Below are positions 1-6,221 of a DNA stretch of 10,146 nucleotides, piece by piece. A program made the position numbers and the translations under genes. Position 1 is the stretch's first letter. The number at the start of each line of letters is the position of its first letter. This stretch comes from Planctomycetota bacterium (lineage in GTDB: Bacteria > Planctomycetota > Phycisphaerae > WQYP01). Location: assembly GCA_021852225.1 (NCBI GenBank), contig JAJZOA010000012.1, positions 1 to 10,146 of the forward strand, read 5' to 3'. The notes below the pieces were generated by a model, which saw only the letters and a program-made list of their open reading frames with translations, was not told the origin of the DNA and did no database searches.

Positions 1-1
1 C

Positions 2-1507
2 CATAATTTTAATCCCGCTGAGACGGACGTTTACGCCATGTATGGCGATGAACGCGTCGCACTGGCAAGCGGGATTAAAACGTTCGGTGGCCACGACTGG
101 TACCGCGATTTCGCCGCCACTTTGCTAGCGCGTCAGAATGGGGATGGAAGCTGGGGCGCCCGCATGAAGAATCTGCCCTGGTATTTTGGTGGCAACGGCA
201 ATGACGGGACCAATCCATTTGTGGGAACCGCCTATGCCCTGCTTATCCTGGACCGCGGCCTGAATCCGGTATTCATGAACAAACTCCATTATGGCGCCTC
301 AGGCGCGGCACACTTTTATGGCCAGTGGAACGCGCGACAGCGCGATTTGGCCAATGTCACATCCTGGATCAGCCGAACTTATGAAGTGCCTCTGAACTGG
401 CAGGTCGTGAACATTCACACACCGGAATCAGACTGGCTGGACTCCCCGATTCTGTATATAAATGGATACAAGGATCCGAAATTCACCAAAAATCAGGTCG
501 CAAAAATCCGGGCATTTGTCGATGCTGGCGGCATGGTTTTTTGTAATTGCAACGGCTCCAGCCAACGATTTAAACGCGCCATGATTAAATATGGCCAGCG
601 CGTTGTTAACCATCAATATGAAGCCGATAAGCTGCCCAAGGATTCCCTTCTGTATCACATGTTGCCAGGATATAAGTTTACCGGCGATCCGGGGCTTATC
701 GCGATTTCCAATGGCATTCGTGATGTCTGGATCATCAGCCCGCAGGACCTGGGTGCCACCTGGCAGCGCCGCGCGTTTTCCCGCCGCGAGGCTTGGAATA
801 TCCCCGCCAGTATTTATCTTTATGCCACCGGAAAGGGCTATTTGGCCAACAAACTTAAAAGTCTCAATGTGTCGGGTGGTGGCGGCGCGACTGTGCGTTC
901 GCTGGCCATGAGCCAGATTTTGTACGCTGGAAACTGGAACCCGGAACCGGGTGCCTGGCCACGCATGGCCGCGCTGGCCGCAGCGGACTTCCAGACCTCC
1001 CTTTCGGTCGCCAATTCCAGCATTGCCAAACTGGATGCCCGCACGACGCCACTGGCCCACATGACCGGCACGGGCAAATTCACGCTTACCACCAGTCAGA
1101 TTGCCGCCCTGCGGAAATATATCGCCGCCGGCGGAATGATTTTCGCTGATTCCGGCGGTGGACATCAGAAATTTACCGACGCGTTCGACATGCTGGTGCA
1201 AAAACTGGTTCCCAATGGAAAATTTGTGGATCTGCCCGCAAACTCCTCCATCATCACCGGTTCTGTTGCCGGTGGGATAAATGCGTCACATGTGGTTTAC
1301 CGCAAATTTTATGTGGATTCCCATCGCAAACGTACCAGCCCTGATTTGCAGGGTGTGAAGGTCAATGGCCGCTGGGTCATTTTGTTTTCCCCATGGGATA
1401 TTACCTCCGGCCTGCTGGGCACTAAAACCTGGGGAATTAATGGCTATGCGCCGGCTTCGGCTCAGGCGCTGGCCCGGAACATTATTTGCTACGCGATCGC
1501 CCATTGA
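2..1507 (+). CDS. DUF4159 protein with cyclase-like repeat (5' truncated)
   Basis: The frame is open to the left edge, so this is the C-terminal 501 residues of a longer protein; the ATG at 38 is probably internal. Visible residues about 10-90 contain 'RQNGDGSWG', the QW-type motif of prenyltransferase/squalene-cyclase (alpha-alpha barrel) repeats, followed by 'GTAYALLILDRG', typical of the next helix. After this come two related segments, about residues 94-200 and 303-395. Each has a 'LHYGAS'/'QILYAGNW' strand, a middle region, and then 'IRAFVDAGGMVFCNCNGSS' or 'LRKYIAAGGMIFADSGGGH', which match the DUF4159 family. Proteins joining cyclase-like repeats to DUF4159 are common in planctomycetes; their biochemical role is not established. 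The sequence shows no catalytic residues that I can name. Any signal peptide or membrane anchor would lie outside the window. The gene ends in TGA and is followed by 521 bases without a gene. The family call is fairly secure; the function is unknown. Confidence 0.85.
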   Translation, partial: HNFNPAETDVYAMYGDERVALASGIKTFGGHDWYRDFAATLLARQNGDGSWGARMKNLPWYFGGNGNDGTNPFVGTAYALLILDRGLNPVFMNKLHYGASGAAHFYGQWNARQRDLANVTSWISRTYEVPLNWQVVNIHTPESDWLDSPILYINGYKDPKFTKNQVAKIRAFVDAGGMVFCNCNGSSQRFKRAMIKYGQRVVNHQYEADKLPKDSLLYHMLPGYKFTGDPGLIAISNGIRDVWIISPQDLGATWQRRAFSRREAWNIPASIYLYATGKGYLANKLKSLNVSGGGGATVRSLAMSQILYAGNWNPEPGAWPRMAALAAADFQTSLSVANSSIAKLDARTTPLAHMTGTGKFTLTTSQIAALRKYIAAGGMIFADSGGGHQKFTDAFDMLVQKLVPNGKFVDLPANSSIITGSVAGGINASHVVYRKFYVDSHRKRTSPDLQGVKVNGRWVILFSPWDITSGLLGTKTWGINGYAPASAQALARNIICYAIAH

Positions 1508-1650
1508 ACAGGTGCGCGTAGACTGGCTTTAGGTCGCCAGACCCGACGGACAGGCGAATATTAAAGCGGTGAATCAAAGACATTTGTGACCCACGGGCGC
1601 GGCATAATCCTTGTGTTTGAACCCATGGCCTGCCATCGGTCACCGGTAAG

Positions 1651-1680
1651 CCGCAAGATTTTTGCGGGTGTCTTGTTTTT
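1651..1680 (+). terminator. Possible weak terminator after DUF4159 gene
   Basis: A perfect 6-bp stem CCGCAA / TTGCGG with a GATTT loop occupies 1651-1667. It is followed, after GTG, by a T-rich run (TCTTGTTTTT). The stem is short and the T-run is displaced, so it is a poor intrinsic terminator. It is 144 bases after the stop codon of the DUF4159 gene. Confidence 0.3.
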
Positions 1681-1752
1681 GATTTGGTATTATGCGGCTG
1701 CCCACGGTAATATAGGGCCTTAAGGATTCGGCTTGGGTCAGGCCGGACAGGA

Positions 1753-1783
1753 TTGTGCGAATTCGCCGACAGGATGTTAGAAT
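1753..1783 (+). promoter_or_regulatory. Candidate promoter for HTH-membrane gene
   Basis: TAGAAT (1778-1783) in the context ATGTTAGAATAAG resembles a -10 box. The only -35 candidate is TTGTGC (1753-1758), with a long 19-bp spacer. The context resembles the TATAAT before the OmpA-like gene (GTGCTATAATAAG), which raises confidence slightly. Transcription from here would give a leader of roughly 240 bases containing both inverted repeats. Confidence 0.3.
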
Positions 1784-1870
1784 AAGTTGCTGGCGGAGAG
1801 GGCAAAGCATGCGGTTTTGGCGGTTAGCCAATCAGCCGGTTGGGCTTTCGGATAGGCTCAAGTCCTGTTC

Positions 1871-1886
1871 GTTGGACGTGTCCAAC
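1871..1886 (+). repeat. Inverted repeat in leader
   Basis: GTTGGAC, two bases, GTCCAAC: a perfect 7-bp inverted repeat. A further CCT (1864-1866) and AGG (1887-1889) could extend the stem past a 4-base bulge. It could be an RNA hairpin in the leader of the HTH gene or a dyad operator. No T-run follows, so it is not a terminator. Confidence 0.45.
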
Positions 1887-1912
1887 AGGTTGCGGATTTC
1901 GGTTGGTCGCTT

Positions 1913-1949
1913 GCAATTTTTCGCCGCAGCGGCGAAAACAGGAAATTGC
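1913..1949 (+). repeat. Nested inverted repeat in leader
   Basis: The core is TTTTCGCCGC (1918-1927), one base, then GCGGCGAAAA (1929-1938), a perfect dyad with a single central base. An outer pair, GCAATTT (1913-1919) and AAATTGC (1943-1949), encloses it with a small bulge. The element lies 80 bases before the start of the HTH gene. The near-zero loop fits a DNA operator as well as an RNA hairpin. Confidence 0.5.
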
Positions 1950-2028
1950 GGCCACTGGTCGGACAGCCACAAGGTCTGAATCCGTTGGCCGGCCGCGTAT
2001 CAGTTGCCCCGATTTTGAGGAGTCACAC

Positions 2029-2982
2029 ATGGCCAAAATGTTCTACAGTGCCGAAGAGACCGCCGCTAAATTGAATGTCGGCCTTGATAAACTCAAGGAA
2101 CTGGTCGACCAGAACAAACTTCGCGAATTTCGCGATGGTAACCGTGTCATGTTCAAAGTCGACCAGGTTGATAGAATTGCCGGCGGATCCGCCAGCGCCG
2201 GTTCGGGCGGTCCGATTGACCTTGCCAGTTCCGGCGTGTCCAGTGGTTCCGGTGATACCAAAGCCATGATGGCGCACAACAGTGGCAGTGGCGTGATTGG
2301 ACTTTCCGGAAGTCTGTCCGGGCAATCGGCGGTTTCACCTTCGGCCTCATCCAAGGGCGGATCTGTGGCCGGGCCTGCAGGGTCCGCCAGCGGCGCTCCG
2401 GCCCAAGGCATGAAAGTATTTGATACACATGAAATTAAGCCGGCGGATGCCAACGCCCAGACCCAGATTTCCCAGTCTCTGGATGAAGCCATTTCGCCCT
2501 CCGGAATGGATTCTGTCGGCAGCGGTTCTGGTCTGTTGGACCTTACCCGCGAAAGCGATAACACAAGCCTCGGAGCCGAACTGCTGGAAGAAATTTATCC
2601 CGGCGATTCGTCCGCGGGTTCCAAAACTGGTATAGGATCATCATCCGGAGTCTTTGATCAGACTGTAGCATCCGGACCGGAAGCCTCCATAGCTGCCGGC
2701 GAGGCGACCATCGCCGCTGCTTCCGTTCCCACAACCGCGACGTATGCGGCCGTTTATGAAGCACCAGATCCCGCCGCCGGTTTTTACGGCGGAGCTGCAC
2801 TGGCTGCGGTTCTGGTAATGGGACTGACACTGGTTGCCGCCATGATGGCAATGGAAGGCTTTACTCCGCGTTGGATGCACACGCTGGGTGCAAATGCGGT
2901 GTTGTTTATTGCGTTGCTGGTCGTGCTTTCGGCGTTGCTGGCTTTCGTTGGATATTTTGTAGGTAAGGCTTCCGCCCGCTGA
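2029..2982 (+). CDS. Membrane-anchored excisionase/MerR-like HTH protein
   Basis: Predicted 317 residues. The start at 2029 is chosen because GAGGAG lies eight bases upstream, although the frame is open further back. Residues 1-52 ('YSAEETAAKLNV', 'LKELVDQNKLREFRDGNRVM', 'FKVDQVDRIAG') match the winged-helix domain of excisionase/MerR-type DNA-binding proteins. Residues about 53-250 form a long low-complexity linker rich in Ser, Gly and Ala, with acidic patches such as 'LLEEIYPGDSS'. Two hydrophobic segments follow, about 252-274 and 289-312, separated by 'TPRWMH', so the C-terminus is a helical hairpin in the membrane. The HTH would face the cytoplasm. Similar HTH-linker-membrane proteins are known, uncharacterised, in planctomycetes. 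It might be a membrane-tethered regulator, or the HTH fold might bind something other than DNA; the sequence does not decide. It stands alone between two long intergenic stretches. Confidence 0.8.
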   Translation: MAKMFYSAEETAAKLNVGLDKLKELVDQNKLREFRDGNRVMFKVDQVDRIAGGSASAGSGGPIDLASSGVSSGSGDTKAMMAHNSGSGVIGLSGSLSGQSAVSPSASSKGGSVAGPAGSASGAPAQGMKVFDTHEIKPADANAQTQISQSLDEAISPSGMDSVGSGSGLLDLTRESDNTSLGAELLEEIYPGDSSAGSKTGIGSSSGVFDQTVASGPEASIAAGEATIAAASVPTTATYAAVYEAPDPAAGFYGGAALAAVLVMGLTLVAAMMAMEGFTPRWMHTLGANAVLFIALLVVLSALLAFVGYFVGKASAR

Positions 2983-3235
2983 GGTGCGATGCAGTATGAG
3001 GACATTTTTTTCGGGCATTGCAGGCGCAAATGGATGCGAATAGCCGATAAAAGTGGTATCAGGCGGTTTGAAATTCGCTTTGTTCGCCCGGGATTTTCGG
3101 TTGGGCGCAAGTGGTGTCCGCCCCTGATTTGAAGCTTGAATACTGGGTGGAAAAAGGCGTCACTCGGCAACAATAGAGGGGGATTTGGTTAGTAAAAAGT
3201 TCGCGACCGTGGGCAATGGGCCGACGGATTTCGCG

Positions 3236-3262
3236 TTGGCTACCCAAGACCGGTGCTATAAT
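3236..3262 (+). promoter_or_regulatory. Candidate promoter of OmpA-like lipoprotein gene
   Basis: A consensus TATAAT (3257-3262) is preceded by TTGGCT (3236-3241) with a short 15-bp spacer. The -10 is strong; the -35 matches at four of six positions. The resulting mRNA would have a leader of about 115 bases carrying two hairpins. A second -10-like TACAAT occurs at 3274-3279. Confidence 0.5.
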
Positions 3263-3280
3263 AAGCCGGGGTATACAATT

Positions 3281-3305
3281 CCAGGTGAATTTTGTTTTAA
3301 CCTGG
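3281..3305 (+). repeat. Leader hairpin 1 upstream of OmpA-like gene
   Basis: CCAGGT (3281-3286) pairs perfectly with ACCTGG (3300-3305) around a 13-base AT-rich loop. It begins about 20 bases after the predicted -10 box and is followed two bases later by a second hairpin. Confidence 0.4.
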
Positions 3306-3307
3306 TG

Positions 3308-3329
3308 ATTCGGCGGATAGCGGCCGAAT
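3308..3329 (+). repeat. Leader hairpin 2 upstream of OmpA-like gene
   Basis: ATTCGGC (3308-3314) pairs perfectly with GCCGAAT (3323-3329) around an 8-base loop. No T-run follows. Its 3' foot is 41 bases before the ribosome site GGAG of the OmpA-like gene, so it would leave translation initiation accessible while structuring the leader. Confidence 0.45.
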
Positions 3330-3381
3330 GACTCAATTGGCTGACGTTGCCTCCGATTTGGCATACAACTGGAGTTTTTTA

Positions 3382-4290
3382 ATGATTCGATCACATTTTT
3401 CTGTACTTTCCCGTTCTTTGGCCGCCGTGGCAATTGTCTCTGGTCTGCTCGGATTGGGGGGCTGCGTATCGGAAGATCAATACCAGCGGCTGCAAACGGC
3501 TTTTGACCAGGTCAAACAGCAATTGGCGGCTTCGGAAAATGATGTTGCCCGTCTGCATAATGAAATTGCGGCCCTGCAGGCTGAAATTGCCCAGAAAGAC
3601 GCGCTGCTTAGCGCCCAAGGTGGTGGCACCGCGGCCCTGCTGAAGGAACGTGATCTTCTGAAGGCTCGCCTCGCGAAACTTCAGGCGGAATACAATAAAC
3701 TTCTGGCCCTCGCCGGCAGCGCGCCGCGTTTGCCCCGCGCCGTCAATGACGCACTGGAACAATTGGCTGAACAATATCCAAGTCTTTTGGCATTTAACCG
3801 CAAACTGGGGCTGGTGCGGTTCAAGAGCGATTTAACCTTCGCTCTTGGCAGTACAGAAGTGCGCCCATCGGCGCGGCAGGCACTGGCGAAATTCGCCAAC
3901 ATTCTGGATATGCCGCAAATTTCGGACAATGAAATTCGTATCGTCGGAAACACGGATAATGTCCCCATTCGTCGAACCAAGAACACCATGAATCCGAGCA
4001 ACTGGTACCTTTCCACCAATCGCGCTATTTCGGTCATGTACGTTCTCCAGCGCTTTGGCGTCATGGATCGGCGCATGCAGGTTGCCGGATGGGGTAAAAC
4101 ACATCCCATTGCTCCCAATGCACCAGGGCACCGTGGCAGCTCCGCAAACCGCAGGGTCGATATCTTTATTTTGCCGATTAAGCTTAAGTACAATCCTTAT
4201 GTGCCCGCATCTGAACAAGTGGCACCCGCAAATGGGGCCGGTCTTGCTCCATCGGCGGTACCGGACGTGGTGCCGGCGGCTGGGAATTAA
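3382..4290 (+). CDS. OmpA/Pal-family peptidoglycan-binding lipoprotein
   Basis: Predicted 302 residues. The start at 3382 is preferred over an upstream in-frame ATG at 3328 because it has GGAG at the right distance and begins a clean signal peptide. The signal is 'MIRSHFSVLSRSLAAVAIVS' followed by the lipobox LGGC, with the lipidated cysteine at residue 28. Residues about 30-112 are a heptad-like coiled coil with alternating Leu/Ala, Gln and charged residues. Residues about 150-275 are an OmpA C-terminal (OmpA/MotB) domain: 'VRFKSDLTFALGS', 'GNTDNVPI', 'NWYLSTNRAISVMYVLQRFG', 'VAGWGKTHPI' and 'NRRVDIFILP', which include the conserved TD..P, RA and NRRV positions used for peptidoglycan binding. 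A Pro/Ala-rich tail follows. It probably links the outer envelope to peptidoglycan. The coiled coil before the OmpA domain is also seen in flagellar/MotB-like and tail-associated proteins, so the exact partner is uncertain. Confidence 0.9.
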   Translation: MIRSHFSVLSRSLAAVAIVSGLLGLGGCVSEDQYQRLQTAFDQVKQQLAASENDVARLHNEIAALQAEIAQKDALLSAQGGGTAALLKERDLLKARLAKLQAEYNKLLALAGSAPRLPRAVNDALEQLAEQYPSLLAFNRKLGLVRFKSDLTFALGSTEVRPSARQALAKFANILDMPQISDNEIRIVGNTDNVPIRRTKNTMNPSNWYLSTNRAISVMYVLQRFGVMDRRMQVAGWGKTHPIAPNAPGHRGSSANRRVDIFILPIKLKYNPYVPASEQVAPANGAGLAPSAVPDVVPAAGN

Positions 4291-4379
4291 GCGGAGCACA
4301 CCGCCCAGATTATTCCGTAGACGAGTTGTTCCGAATAGCGGCTGGTTTTGGTGGCGGCCATTGAAAGGGAAAAAGTTCG

Positions 4380-4413
4380 GTGCGGCCAATGTTGGCCGTG
4401 GCTTTTGCCGCAC
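4380..4413 (+). promoter_or_regulatory. Mutually exclusive hairpins before methyltransferase
   Basis: GTGCGGC (4380-4386) can pair perfectly with GCCGCAC (4407-4413). Alternatively, CGGCCAA (4383-4389) can pair perfectly with TTGGCCG (4392-4398) across two bases. The pairings share 4383-4386, so both cannot form at once. The element ends 58 bases before the methyltransferase start. This could be a switchable leader or a coincidence of GC-rich sequence. Confidence 0.35.
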
Positions 4414-4471
4414 AGTTGGCTGTTAAGCGAAAAGGTCCCGGTGGGTTTCCTTCCTGTTTATTGGATAATGT

Positions 4472-5110
4472 ATGCCCCAGACGGAAAAAGCGATGCAAGA
4501 AGCGGACGCTTCAGCCCAACCGCGGAAATCTAAATTATCGCATAATTTGCTGTTTTTGAGCAAATTTTTTCGCCATGGTACGAAAATCGCCTCCGTGTGG
4601 CCGTCCAGTCGCTTCATGGCTGTGGCGACACTGAATCGGATTAGTTGGTCGACGGCAAAAATTATTGTGGAACTTGGCGCGGGCACCGGTCCGATTACCG
4701 CGCAAATCGTCGAACGCTTAGGCCCGCAAACCCAGCTTCTGGCCATTGAATATGATGCCGATTTTGTAAAAATTCTTCAGGATCGTTTCCATGGTCGTCC
4801 TAATGTGAAAATTATTCAGGGCGATGTCGGTGCATTAAGCACCCTTCTGGCCGCCCATGGTATTGGTCCGCAGGAAGTGGATTATTTTGTAAGCGGCCTG
4901 GCCACGCCGACACTTCCTGAACCCGTGCGGCATGGAATGTTTGACGCGGTGCGGAAATATCTGAACCCACAGGGATTTTTCAGCAATATAACCGAATTCC
5001 CATGGTATTATTTGCGCCACTACCGCCAGTGGTTCAGCGATGTATCCTTTGAACTTGTCCCTCTGAACATGCCGCCAGGCGGCGTGTATCATTGTCGCGC
5101 CATTCGATAA
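4472..5110 (+). CDS. SAM-dependent methyltransferase, phospholipid N-methyltransferase-like
   Basis: Predicted 212 residues with a class I Rossmann methyltransferase fold. Residues 27-54 ('LFLSKFFRHGTKIASVWPSS' and onward) match the amphipathic N-terminal 'F..SV.PSSR.MA' signature shared by bacterial phospholipid N-methyltransferases and the KsgA/Erm-like family. Motif I is 'VELGAGTGPIT' (66-76), the ribose-binding acidic residue is in 'AIEYD' (E93), and 'QGDV' (116-119) follows. The C-terminus 'PLNMPPGGVYHCR' resembles the 'N.PP..VY.CR' end of PmtA-type enzymes. The likely role is SAM-dependent methylation of a membrane lipid such as phosphatidylethanolamine, at the cytoplasmic membrane surface. 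rRNA adenine methylation is a less likely alternative, because the NLPY-type motif of KsgA is absent. The ribosome site is weak (GGAT), so the internal Met8 at 4493 is a possible alternative start. The gene converges on gatC with 57 bases between them. Confidence 0.8.
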   Translation: MPQTEKAMQEADASAQPRKSKLSHNLLFLSKFFRHGTKIASVWPSSRFMAVATLNRISWSTAKIIVELGAGTGPITAQIVERLGPQTQLLAIEYDADFVKILQDRFHGRPNVKIIQGDVGALSTLLAAHGIGPQEVDYFVSGLATPTLPEPVRHGMFDAVRKYLNPQGFFSNITEFPWYYLRHYRQWFSDVSFELVPLNMPPGGVYHCRAIR

Positions 5111-5167
5111 TTCAAATCAGCGTTTCGGCTCGCCAGACTGCTTGTCCATTGCTTGAAATGGTTGCCG

Positions 5168-5476
5168 TCAGGCACCGCCGGTGTTGTCCAGCACTTTTGG
5201 AACGGTGAAGAAATCGCCGGCTTTGCCCGGTGCATTGGCCAACACCTGTTCAACGGTAAGTGAAGGTGTGACTTTGTCTTCTCGCAGCACACTGTGCAGT
5301 GGCAGCGGGTGGGCCATTGGTTCCAATCCCTCTACATTCACTTCCCGCAGTTGGCCGACATAATCCAGAATTGAAGAAAGCTGCTGTGAATACCGCTGCA
5401 GGTCATTCTGGCCAACCTTCAGCCGTGAAAGGCGGGCCACATGCAGAACCTGCTCTTGTGTCAAGGTGTCGGCCAT
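5168..5476 (-). CDS. gatC: Glutamyl/aspartyl-tRNA amidotransferase subunit C
   Basis: 102 residues, close to the usual GatC length. 'LTQEQVLHVARLSRLKV', 'LQRYSQQLSSILDYVGQLRE', 'VNVEGLEPMAHPLPL', 'LREDKV' and 'ANAPGKAGDFFTVPKVL' follow the family from end to end. GatC wraps around GatA and holds it to GatB in the GatCAB amidotransferase, which converts misacylated Glu-tRNA(Gln) or Asp-tRNA(Asn) to the correct aminoacyl-tRNA in the cytoplasm. The ribosome site is a modest AGGG ahead of ATG. gatA does not follow: the next gene downstream converges on it, so gatC is separated from gatA here. It has its own candidate promoter (5524-5552), and its mRNA would begin with the hairpin of the terminator at 5489-5518. 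Confidence 0.95.
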   Translation of the reverse strand: MADTLTQEQVLHVARLSRLKVGQNDLQRYSQQLSSILDYVGQLREVNVEGLEPMAHPLPLHSVLREDKVTPSLTVEQVLANAPGKAGDFFTVPKVLDNTGGA

Positions 5477-5488
5477 GATTAAAACCCT

Positions 5489-5518
5489 AAAAAATAAAAC
5501 GGGGCGGTGAAGCCCCGT
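5489..5518 (-). terminator. Intrinsic terminator between rpmB and gatC
   Basis: Read on the minus strand, ACGGGGC, a six-base loop TTCACC, and GCCCCGT form a perfect GC-rich stem, followed directly by TTTATTTTTT. This is a textbook rho-independent terminator for transcription arriving from rpmB. It ends only about 12 bases before the gatC start codon, so it also forms the leader of gatC. Confidence 0.8.
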
Positions 5519-5724
5519 CCGAATTTATCGCCCGGTTTGGCTGAAATGTCAACCGGCTGGTTGTCGGGTAAACCGATCGCCATCGCGCTGTCAGAATTCC
5601 GTGCTCGCGCAGTGGCTAAGACGATGATCCGCTATTAACCCAGCCCGCGTCCATAACTGTCGGGTCCACTCTAATCTGCGCCAGCTAAGGGCTTTACCAG
5701 TCAGTAAAGAACCGGCCTTGGATG
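5519..5724 (-). other. Spacer between rpmB and the terminator
   Basis: This 206-base stretch has no convincing frame on either strand and no tRNA T-loop or acceptor pairing that I can find. Immediately downstream of rpmB is a small stem CTTTAC / GTAAAG with a six-base loop (5692-5709). The end nearest gatC contains the candidate gatC promoter. If rpmB transcription runs to the terminator, its 3' untranslated region would be about 200 bases. Confidence 0.4.
5524..5552 (-). promoter_or_regulatory. Candidate gatC promoter
   Basis: On the minus strand a consensus TTGACA (5552-5547) is separated by 17 bases from GATAAA (5529-5524), which matches the -10 consensus at four of six positions. Transcription would start near 5517, at the first base of the stem of the terminator hairpin. 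Confidence 0.55.
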
Positions 5725-5997
5725 TCAGGCGGCTGTGGCGGCTGGCTTGCGATACACATGACGCCGGGAAAGCCGCTTCGTGACCAAGCCGGATTTAATC
5801 GCTTTTGCGGAAGCCCATACACGCACAGCCCGTCCATCCACAATAGCGCGAACCTTTTGCAGGTTTGGTTTGAACTTCCGTGACGACCGGCCGGTGATCT
5901 TAATGCCTACACCGCCAAGGTATTTGGCCTTGCCGCGATAGGTACATTGCCGCCCAATTTGGGTCTTGCGGCCGGTGAAATGACAAACATGAGGCAT
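5725..5997 (-). CDS. rpmB: 50S ribosomal protein L28
   Basis: 90 residues, beginning 'MPHVCHFTGRKTQIGRQCTY'. The following 'RGKAKYLGGVGIKITG', 'RKFKPNLQKVRAIVDG' and 'VWASAKAIKSGLVTK' are diagnostic of bacterial L28, a structural protein of the large ribosomal subunit. An in-frame ATG 57 bases upstream exists, but the start at 5997 has AGGAGT at eight bases. Also, the candidate promoter -10 box (6031-6036) lies inside the putative extension, so the longer form could not be made from it. The protein is very basic, as expected. It is slightly longer than the roughly 78 residues of the enterobacterial protein. It is not in the rpmB-rpmG pair seen in many bacteria; gatC follows it after a terminator. 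Confidence 0.95.
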   Translation of the reverse strand: MPHVCHFTGRKTQIGRQCTYRGKAKYLGGVGIKITGRSSRKFKPNLQKVRAIVDGRAVRVWASAKAIKSGLVTKRLSRRHVYRKPAATAA

Positions 5998-6030
5998 AAC
6001 CAGTACTCCTGATTCTTTCAAAGACCAGTC

Positions 6031-6058
6031 AGTATACGCTTTTTCATAAAACATTCAA
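6031..6058 (-). promoter_or_regulatory. rpmB promoter
   Basis: On the minus strand TTGAAT (6058-6053), a 16-base spacer and TATACT (6036-6031) give a good housekeeping promoter. Transcription would start near 6024, giving a leader of about 27 bases that contains the AGGAGT ribosome site. Confidence 0.6.
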
Positions 6059-6221
6059 CCGTTGCCAATCGTTGCCCACGAATATTTCAAGGGTTTGCCT
6101 TCCGCAGGCTTAACGAGCCGTCCGCTTGCGGTTAATCTATATACCACTCACGGGGGCTTGCCCGCAAATCGTGCGGCCTGATGCTCCGGGACAAGTGGAC
6201 CAGTAAAAAGGGTCATGAATT

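Larger units (their letters stand above)
1508..2028. other. Intergenic leader region, no gene seen
   Basis: No convincing coding sequence lies here: short frames on both strands lack ribosome sites and resemble nothing known. The stretch holds a weak terminator-like hairpin (1651-1680), a -10-like TAGAAT at 1778, and two inverted repeats (1871-1886 and 1913-1949). A small hairpin CTGGC/GCCAG also sits at 1523-1540. The frame of the downstream HTH gene stays open back to about 1840, but the ribosome site places that start at 2029, so I treat the open part as leader. Confidence 0.5.
2983..3381. other. Intergenic region with promoter and structured leader
   Basis: No gene is supported here. Just after the HTH gene, TGCGATGC (2985-2992) and GCATTGCA (3015-3022) can pair with one wobble around a large loop, a weak possible 3' end. 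A candidate promoter sits at 3236-3262. Two consecutive hairpins (3281-3305 and 3308-3329) lie in the leader of the OmpA-like gene. Minus-strand frames across 2784-3433 look like chance. Confidence 0.45.

Noticed and set aside
428..1201. Long minus-strand open frame of 257 codons opposite the DUF4159 gene
   Set aside because: It is antisense to a recognisable protein, has no family motifs, and reflects the high third-position GC of the plus-strand gene.
1840..2028. N-terminal extension of the HTH gene from an ATG at 1840
   Set aside because: A strong ribosome site (GAGGAG) serves the ATG at 2029, where the HTH domain begins; the extension contains the inverted repeats and resembles nothing.
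2784..3433. Overlapping minus-strand frames (2784-3173 and 3059-3433)
   Set aside because: The translations are low-complexity and basic with no known domain, and they overlap the HTH gene, its neighbour's promoter and the lipoprotein signal peptide.
5519..5724. Possible tRNA or structured RNA between rpmB and gatC
   Set aside because: No acceptor pairing, T-loop (GGTTC-A-CC type) or anticodon arm could be found on either strand; only a promoter and small stems are supported.
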